DNA from: Dactylonectria macrodidyma
Lineage: Eukaryota; Ascomycota; Sordariomycetes; Hypocreales; Nectriaceae
Length of the DNA stretch: 64,000 bases
Assembly (NCBI GenBank): GCA_020744425.1
Contig: JAGMUV010000009.1
Coordinates: forward strand, 434,001-498,000
Direction of reading: 5' to 3'
This document shows, in pieces, positions 53,904-64,000 of this stretch. Within the stretch, counting starts at the first letter, position 1. Each line of letters opens with the position of its first letter. The notes under the pieces were generated by a model, which saw only the letters and a program-made list of their open reading frames with translations, did not search any database and had not been told where the DNA came from. The position numbers were made by a program, and so were the translations under genes.

Positions 53904-54267
53904 GTGAGATATCATATCCAGCACCACTAACTCAACATCCCAAAAGTCTATTCAAGGCATCCTTATAGATCCATGATGTAGAAACCCGCACGTGATTCCT
54001 ACCTAGAGCATAATTGAGCATAACGGGTACTCTCTTGATCAATTGGGCAACTTGGGGATGAAATGCGAATGTGTATTCAAGGAAGTAAAGGCCTCGGGAT
54101 GATGTGCAGGAAGAGAAGATCACTAAAGATCCGACAGGAAGCGCAAATTATAGCCATATTGACTATCGGTTATTGCTACGCAATTTTAAATGAGAAAATA
54201 GGAGCAAACAGGAACAGCTACGACATCGTCTTGTAGCTCCCAACACATTGAATCGAATAGCCAGAGC
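53904..54267. other. Intergenic between convergent genes
   Basis: 3' flanks only; nothing recognised. Confidence 0.65.
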
Positions 54268-56105
54268 CTACTCAAAGACCTCCAGTCCGACCAAATCAGG
54301 GGCCCACGTATCACCTGACGAAACAGCAAAGGTGAGGGTATTCGTATCTCCCTTAACAAAACCATCAACCTCAATCGCCATCCGTCCAGTCGCGTACCAG
54401 TCTCCACCCGAGACGGGGAACGCCCACCGCTTTGCCTCCCCGCCATTGACGGAAACGGTCATGTTTCTGGTGTTGGTGCCCCATTCCCATGCGGTTTCGA
54501 ATGCATAATCGTAGTTGATGTAATCCACGCCTACAATCTTCTTTCCGCTGCTTGAAGCCTTGACTGAGCTGATAGTCGCGCTTGCGCCGGAGCCTAGGTA
54601 TCCAACCTTCTGGTGCGTGGGGAGACATTCGTCATCGCCGCACTGCGACAGAGAGGCAGAGCCTGTAAGCTTTGCATTGACGGCGGAGTAGTAGCCTGTT
54701 GACTGAGGAGGCGTGGTGCTTTCAATATTAGACAGGACCCAAAGCCTCATCTCGTGTGCGGCCAGGTTGACAGTCTGCACTCCAGACAGAGACCCAACAT
54801 CTTTGCCGGCCCAGGGATCTCTGGCAGCAGCCTTGCCTACTCCCAGAAGACCCAAGTCAACCCCGACAGTCTGCGAATTGTTCCTCCAGTTTGAGATGCC
54901 GACGACCTTGCGTGATCCGGAGAGTTCACCGACCCAGAGATCCCATTCTTCTTTCGTGGATCGAAGAGCAAGCTCCGCCTGCTTGCCCAGCGAGTCTTGG
55001 TTGATCGCAATGACCTCCTTGTTAGAAATAATCTTGAAAGACTCGGCCGGGATACTTTTGCTGTCCATCACAGCACCGAGGATCAAGGGCGATTTGTGGA
55101 TAGCCCACATGCCAAAGTGGAAGCGCTCCTCTTCATATGACAGCGCACCAAGACCAATACTAAGTCCCCCGTTAGTTTTTAATTTGTGCGGGCTGCGGGG
55201 CATGAACTTACATCAGCATATCCAAGTCAGGGAACGCCCCAGCTGTCGTGACCTTGAAGTATCGAATTGCTTCGTTGGTGATGCGCCAGATGCTGCGCCA
55301 GGCGTTGTAAATGTCGTTGCTGATTCTCCACGTGTTTCCGATGGCAGAAGCCCTGTCAGGTCAGGATATACCTCGTGAACGGATGATGTACGGGATGCCC
55401 TTACCACTCGCCCACGTCTTTTCCAATTCCCCACTGACAAATGTAATACTCAATGTCTCGCTCCACTTGGTCCAATGAAGCTGCCATTTTCTGGAAACGG
55501 GCAGGCGACTGTGCTTCGTCCGAAGTGGAATCGACCATGACGGTCTTTGAAGTAGGGTAACAATTGTCGTACCTCGTTTGTTAGCTTTCGCGTTGAATTG
55601 ACACAGGTTTCCAACTTACTTGAGAGTATCCCCACCCCACTCGGCAAATGTTTCAGCATCAATCTCCTCATAACCTGCGACAGAAGTTAGATACGCTCAG
55701 TATCGGTTCTGTTTTCCTAGTACCTAGAGAGGCGGGGATTGTTGTCGAGCCGCACTGCAGGTATCCGGCTCCGGAGTAGAGACCAAACTTGAGACCTAGA
55801 CCGTGAATGAAGTCTCCGAGGGCCTTGCCTCCAGATGGGAACAATTTCTCATTCCACTGGAGCTTGCCTTCCGAATCTCGCTCTGATGCAGGCCATCCGC
55901 AGTCTGTGGTTACGGATTGGTAGCCAGCGTCAGCCAGACCAAGGTCGACGAGTCCTTGGGCATTCTTCTTGATGATGTCTTCACTTGGGGAACAGGAATA
56001 GTGATTGTAGCTATTCCAGCCCATTGGCGGGGTCGGCGAGCGTGCAGTTGCTGCGTTGGCCGCCAAGGCATGAAGCGCAACGAGGAGCCACGCGTAAGAA
56101 GCCAT
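54268..56105 (-). CDS. Secreted GH27 alpha-galactosidase with C-terminal beta domain
   Basis: complement(join(54268..55159, 55212..55352, 55405..55572, 55620..55674, 55724..56105)), 545 residues. Residues 1-21 are a signal peptide (WLLVALHALAANAATA). The GH27 barrel follows: TPPMGWNSYNHYSC, TTDCGWPASERD, LGLKFGLYSGAGYLQCG, KYDNCY containing the nucleophile Asp, and AFPDLDML containing the acid/base Asp. A small Greek-key domain closes the catalytic part (near VQTVNLAAHEMRLWVLS). The last 140 residues (LSQCGDDECLPTHQKVGYLGSG to the end) form a CBM35-like beta-sandwich, as in fungal AglB/AglD-type enzymes. It removes terminal alpha-1,6-galactose from galactomannan or raffinose oligosaccharides outside the cell. 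Confidence 0.93.
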
Positions 56106-59100
56106 GGCGATGGTTTGAATATGCGATAAAGTAAAGAAGAATGCAGCGCGGTTGAAATAGAAAAAAACGAGTTTTGGAGGTGTATCCTATGCCCTTTTAT
56201 AGTCCTCACGTCCATGCCTTTATTCGTGGAGAATAACCCCGGTCCCTCAAATTCGGTGGGCGGCAAACTTGGTTGCGAGTGGAGTAATACGACTCTCCAG
56301 CCTAAGTGAGTTTGTTGTCCGAGAATATGTCACGAGGGGTCTGAATGAAGATCATATTGAATTTCTTATTGCATCAATACCCTGGCTAGTTGAATGATAT
56401 TTCTTTGGTCCTTCTAGCCCCGAGTGATCTTCACATCGCCGTACATAGTCTAGATTGACGGGTTGCTTTTGAATTCGAACCGATGTCTCGTATTCAAGCT
56501 TCTCGCACAGTATCTCGATGATTTCACACTCATTCTTTAATCAAGCTCGACTGAAATCCCGACCGAAATTTGCATTCTTATTTGCTCATTTAGAACGCGT
56601 GCAGACCTGTTTCTACAAGTTGTCAACACATTAAGTCCAGGGGTTGCATAGTACAAGGTGCGAAGTCCGTAGAGGTTCCTAATTAGCCGATGTGTTGCAG
56701 CCGCTCCAATTAGTTCATCCGTTCTCGCCGAACAAATCTCCACAATCAAGTGATCGGCATGATGCTAATCAATATCCCCGCGCTTTGAACGGCCTAGATC
56801 GGCCATAGCCTTCCATACCCCGCATAAAGGCGCTGCTTCCGTCCAATTTCACGTGTTGTTGCAACCCTGTATCGCAGGTGTTTGCCCGAGATGATAGGAG
56901 CGGCAGTATGGCCGATCGGATGGTGGATCTTTTGGTAGGTGTCCTCGCAAAATGCTCTTCTTGTTTCCTAGTGATTGGACTCTGATTCCCCCGGATACGT
57001 ACTACTCGGGTCACTATGTCTTCAATAGGTCTTCTAGGCCGATTCTCGAAGACCGTCCGACGCAGCTATTGGCACGTTTAATAAGTCTCAAGGTCGCTAT
57101 GACGGCCCTGTAAATCAGGGTCGCATCGGAAAGGACGAGAAAAAACTTAATTGCTTCAAATTACTGGACCTAACCGATACGGGTGCGACACAAACACATG
57201 GCGGTGATGCAGGTTCGTTGTCAGAATAGATGTCACGGGCCGAAGTGAAGATGAGCGAATGGCGATGGTGACGTGGTGAGCCAAATGGTTGGACAGCTGA
57301 ACAGCATGGACGCTTTCAATCCTGGTTATTGAAAATATGTCTCGGTCTCTACTACCCCGTAGCTACCGATGATGATCTCGTCTGTACGAGGCCTTTTTAT
57401 GTCAGCTGGACCAAACAGCATGCTGTGTTTTGCTGAAATCTGGCTCTCCCGCTTTTATTGTCCTCTCTCCAGAACTTCTGTACTATGCTTTACTGATTGA
57501 TAAGCTTTGCAGTCTAACAAAGTAACGGCGCGAGCATGCGTTAATACACATGCACTGAGAAACATATGCGAACGAGTCAGAACACAGACTGCTCAATAAG
57601 CCGTCCACCCATCAAGGGAGAGTTGCGGGCGCAAAGGCAGAGCAAGAAACAGTGCATTGTTACAGTTTTAGCATTTCAACACCCAATACTTCCACAGTTG
57701 CTAACCGATCACTCATATGTGCACACCCAAACCAGTTCGCATTAAGGGTGCGCTGGGATAGTCATAGCACTCGATGCACGCCTCACCTCGGCATCTAGAG
57801 CCTCCCACTCGGCCTCTCCCGAGACGGATGGCATCTGCCCAATTACTTCACACCCTTCCCTTGCATATCGGTACCCGGTAGCCTCATACATCCATCCATA
57901 CGCCCGATGGCATCCTCTAACGTGAACTGCATGCGGCTAGCCGACCCCAGCTGCTTCCATCGTCCCTGAGTGCCTCTTGGAGCCTACGATCTGACATAAG
58001 ACGGCCGGGATTTGATGCGTCACGACGGCAGCTCCGCTGAAGCGACCAACTACCGATGATTTACTCTCCCGGTATCCGACAGCTTACTCCACGTGCTTGT
58101 TAACCGTGAAAATGAACGATGTCAGGCTTGGTTCGTGGCATTCTGACCCCGCAATACCCCGTGGGGACTAATCGACGAGGGTGTACCGTGTTCCGTTGGC
58201 CCGTGATTCAATTTCCCAAGCATTATGGCTCTCTCAGGTGTTGATATTCAGTTTTTCAAGTGTTTGATTCACTGTAGAAAGCCAGGGTGCCCTATTCCAT
58301 CTTACACAAAGGAGCGATCACCGTTGTTCGCTTCAACAGCCGGGCACGTAACGTGAAGCCATCACTCACTGGTTTCAATGTTCATCTCGCACTAAGGCAA
58401 ATCGAGCAGCCGCTTGGACGATCGCTGACAATTGCTTACGAGTTGAGTAGAAATGCCATGTGCGGGGAATGACCCGCCCTCCATGGCCTGTTCTGAGCCT
58501 CTCAACATGACAATTCTCCCCGCCATCGACCCGGTTCAGATGCTCCCATACCCCGCAAAGAGAATGTTACCCAATAATGTCTCCAGCATTGACAAATGGG
58601 CTCCGCTAAGTTTGCCAGCTTTGCCCTGGAAGTCGGTAGTCCATCACTCTTTTTTCCCCGCTTGCCGAACCGACCATTGCCAAAACCGGCTGAACGGTCG
58701 TGAGAGCTGCATCTCTTGATAACCGTTGTCATTATTCCACTATTTAACCCACCTCAACAGACTGAACGAGCCTGTTCCAAACAGCTAAAGGTCAGACTGA
58801 AGTGAATAAAGCAGCACTTCCTAATCGGGTTAGGGTGACAGCTGCAGCATTGAACCGTTGCCAGCTGCCAAAAACACTTCCCATACAGAACTTCATTTTC
58901 TACACCAAATTCCTCTCCTTCTTCATCCTTTCCACATCACGGGTAGCAGGCCAGTCTACGCCATCATCCAAAGTTATCCTTACCAGGCTGCTTCGACCTG
59001 ATACCGGGGTTGCATCTACCGGCTTCTCTTGAACCTGATGATAACCTCCTCCAGAGTGAAGGATCCGGGTTGTCTCTTCACTTAAGTCAACTCGACTCTC

Positions 59101-59165
59101 AACTCGATTCACTTCCTAGATCCTCAAGCGCAACGAATCGTCAACCGAAACCTCATATCGCGCAA
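56106..59165. other. Long gene-free interval, 3.1 kb
   Basis: Between two divergent genes. Short frames (56537, 56769, 58287, 58453) have no family likeness or start context. No strong repeat is seen. It could hold regulatory DNA or an unrecognised non-coding transcript. Confidence 0.5.
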
Positions 59166-61416
<2,251 letters not shown>

Positions 61417-62252
61417 TGGACGTCGTGTAGACGCGCATGGTAAGAGTCTTAAGGAGACTGGTGTACTAACCCTCTGACCAAGTCTAGTGTGTGAGAGGGA
61501 TTTCTCGTGTCCTAGATATCCAGTTCATTCAATACATTATGTCTGCCATTCATCAAAGACTTGCTATCTATAGAATTTCCATGCCCAATCCTCATTCCCT
61601 TCTACAGAAGGATTGCCGCGAGATTGAGCTTCCGTATCTTTGGTGGCCCTTATGTCACGTGACCATAGGCAACACCTACCTCACGCCCTCGATCCCCACA
61701 CAGGAGAACCTGGGAGGATCATCATCACAGACTACAGATAGGAACCTTTTGCTTTGCAAGATTCCTAGGTCTAGATCAATCACTTTGCTTCTCACCTTTT
61801 TCGCTTCCTTTGTTCGTGATACCTCACACCCTAACTATAGATACATAGTAGATAATTGTCCTGGAGCTCTTTCAATAGTTATCCTCTTCAATATTTTGAT
61901 TCAATTGCGATTTAATTGAGTTTTTCATAAATTAAATTGAGCTAAGGGTAACTTGTGGCTTAAAATAGACCATTAGCACAAATGCTGCTCTCTATAAATT
62001 GTACGCTTGTGGACTTTTAGATATTTGAGGTAAGCCCCTCTCACCTAAGATAATAGTCCCCGAACGGCCCGCTTTGGTTAGGAGAGAAAATCGGGCTTGA
62101 GATGCTACCAAGCAAACGTGTTCGACCCCGGCTCAAACTGAGGTGCTAGAAAAGTATGTCAACTATGTTGAAGCAAAAGTACTGTATGACTAAGCTCCGC
62201 TATTCTTCCACCAACTCTTGACGAGTTACTTATATAATTCCTAGGGTTGCAA
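61417..62252. other. Intergenic between convergent genes, AT-rich
   Basis: 3' flanks of the hydroxylase and the right-hand regulator, AT-rich around 61840-62020. A plus-strand frame (61491-61919) has no recognisable features. Confidence 0.55.
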
Positions 62253-63856
62253 TTATGTACTGGCCCGATCCCCTATTGCATCTAAGCCCATCTCATAGTT
62301 CGCTAAGATCTCTAAGCACCATGTAAAGCTGCAATCCTTTCCGTGGACACTGCTCGACTGTTGGAGGGCGATTGCCATAGAAAAAATGACGTCTTCCCCA
62401 TTGAGCATTGATTGGAGTTTCTCTCGAGTTGACTGTTCTTGGATCAACATGACGAAAGGGTTCGCCGGGTTGAGTTCGTTGTTCCAGTCCTCAAATCGAA
62501 CCGGTGGAGACCCACAGACAGGCACAGGGACGCTCACTTCATCCGGTGCACCTCCAGTCTCGCTGGTATTCTTGTGGACGTCAAAGTCCCTCTGTTGGTC
62601 TTGATACCAATTTAGAACCATCCCAGCGTGTAATGCACAACGCGACACAAATATTGGCAGATGGTGCCTACCGTGGGAAAGCTTTTGGACCAGGCATCGA
62701 ACCACCAAGCAGTGAAGCACCAGTTCCACCACAACGGCGGGCGGAAGCGAGATGAGTGTTGAATGCGCTGTTTGGGTGCCTTCGCTACCATGATACCTCT
62801 CTATGGCGTCTCTGTCTACAAGTAACGAGATGAGCGTGGAGTGCCACAGAATGTTGGCTTCGAGGTTCTCTTCAGGGATGCTGCCAGGGTTGTTAGTGAG
62901 GATAGTGGCGAAGATGTTATCTTCAATAGACGCGGCTTTGTCAGCGAGTAGAGGAGGAAGGCTCTCTACAAGATGCTGGAGAAAGACATCTTGGTCTTGG
63001 AAAACCTCAGTCTCGTTGACTAGTCCGATGCGGCGCACTGAGATCTCTGTGGCAAGGGACGTTATGCTGAGTATCCTTTCCAGCCAGTGACTTTTCTCCA
63101 TTTCTGGAGGCTTCGTTTCCATGTGAGGATTCCGATACACCTCGGTATGGGTAAACCCGATGCGAACGGTTGAAGGATGCCAGGTTGTCGTGTCTACGTT
63201 CTGGCTAGCTTCCATCTGAGCGATATCTCGCCACTCGTCCGCAGTCTGCGCCGCGAACAGAGCGTCAGATGCTAGTGCTCGAACCCGCTCTGGCCTGAAT
63301 TTAACCAAGGGTGGCTGGGAAAATATAGAGCCTAGTTCGCTGTCGATAATGGCCAGGGTATAGGCAACTCTGCCACTTGATGAGCAAATGTTCGACGATC
63401 GGAAAAGAGAGGAGGAAACGATTCCTAGTAAACTAACCTGAGTTTCATTTCTTCGTCAACCCAATCCCTCCAGCGTGAATATAGCTCGGACTCCGGAAGG
63501 TTCCGCAATGCCGTATGGTGCAGTCCCTCAGAAGGTTGACGACGTCTCAAATCCGGGAGTATGCCTACACGCCGTGCCCACTAAGAGCGATATGATGAGT
63601 TAGGGGCACACTTGTAAAGTAACACCAAGAAGAGCCCGAAATGAATTTAAAAAGCCGAAAAAGAGCTGGGGATGAGATATGAAAGCAAACTAATTATTGT
63701 AAGGATTATATCGAGAATGCCACTCACCAGTACGACTGGGCCCAGGTAGGTTACGCTTAGTGCCAATAATTCCGAATCCTGGGGTAATACCAAATTGTCA
63801 GCCCCGAGTTGCTCAGTCACATGTGTAAAATAGTTCTCGCGAGTATAAACCAACCC
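62253..63856 (-). CDS. Fungal transcription-factor domain protein, 5' partial
   Basis: Visible exons complement(join(62253..63369, 63438..63580, 63728..63856)), 463 codons from the first exon border to the stop. Introns of 68 and 147 bp have GT-AG ends and in-frame joins (CTG/TGG; AG/A). The exon start at 63856 follows an acceptor (TTACTAG) and has no ATG, so the gene continues upstream, probably past the right edge. The text (LPESELYSRWRDWVDEEMKLRVAYTLAIIDSELGSIF; QTADEWRDI) is the Fungal_trans middle domain of zinc-cluster or C2H2 regulators, in a form where the DNA-binding part would be N-terminal and thus not visible. The C-terminus appears complete. Confidence 0.75.
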
Positions 63857-64000
63857 CTAGTAAAAGAGCGTGAAGGTCAAGGTGCATTTGCATCAAGATG
63901 AGGATCATCTGATTCGTTGAAGAATTGCTCGACATGATAGACTTCCACTACCATGAATTCTTATTAGTCTCCCCTGGTTACTCAGGTGAACAATAGGATG
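63857..64000. other. Right edge, upstream of the partial regulator
   Basis: Probably intron and 5' exon sequence of the minus-strand regulator; no exon border could be fixed. Confidence 0.35.

Overview
The window looks like nuclear DNA of a filamentous ascomycete, most likely a Sordariomycete. Introns are short (42-147 bp) with GTATGT/GTAAGT-type donors, CTAAC/CTGAC branch sites and YAG acceptors. Zn(II)2Cys6 regulators, a HET-domain protein and many MFS, SDR, FMO and NmrA-type enzymes are typical of that group. Most multi-exon genes below were rebuilt by hand from splice signals and frame continuity, so exon borders are predictions.

Left end, 1-6 kb: transposon-rich accessory DNA. A PIF1/Helitron-type helicase runs off the left edge. 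A complete 3,022-bp hAT element (2888-5909) has 20-bp terminal inverted repeats and an exact 8-bp target duplication. Its 809-codon transposase is unbroken except for 15 in-frame TAG codons and splits an older ORF.

6-14 kb: an NmrA-like reductase, a DapA-like aldolase that has lost its Schiff-base lysine, a small NAD(P)-binding epimerase-like protein, and a Zn2Cys6 regulator. 14-22 kb: a HET-domain protein head-to-head with that regulator, a broken member of a putative PD-(D/E)XK-nuclease-like family, a kinase-like protein and a second Zn2Cys6 regulator. This stretch resembles fungal allorecognition or immunity neighbourhoods.

22-33 kb: an amidase with an extra C-terminal beta domain, a sugar-type MFS transporter, a secreted four-repeat cysteine-rich protein and an SDR. 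33.4-36.4 kb: a graveyard holding a frameshifted helical-repeat remnant and two further broken copies of the nuclease-like family, tandemly duplicated together with their promoters.

36.5-64 kb: ordinary metabolic genes. They comprise an allantoate-type MFS permease divergent from a flavin monooxygenase, acetyl-CoA synthetase, an NmrA-like protein, a peroxisomal FAD amine oxidase, a Zn2Cys6 regulator, a sugar transporter, a RidA protein, a secreted GH27 alpha-galactosidase, a phenol-2-monooxygenase-type enzyme, and a regulator that leaves the window on the right. No tRNA, rRNA, CRISPR array, PKS or NRPS was seen.
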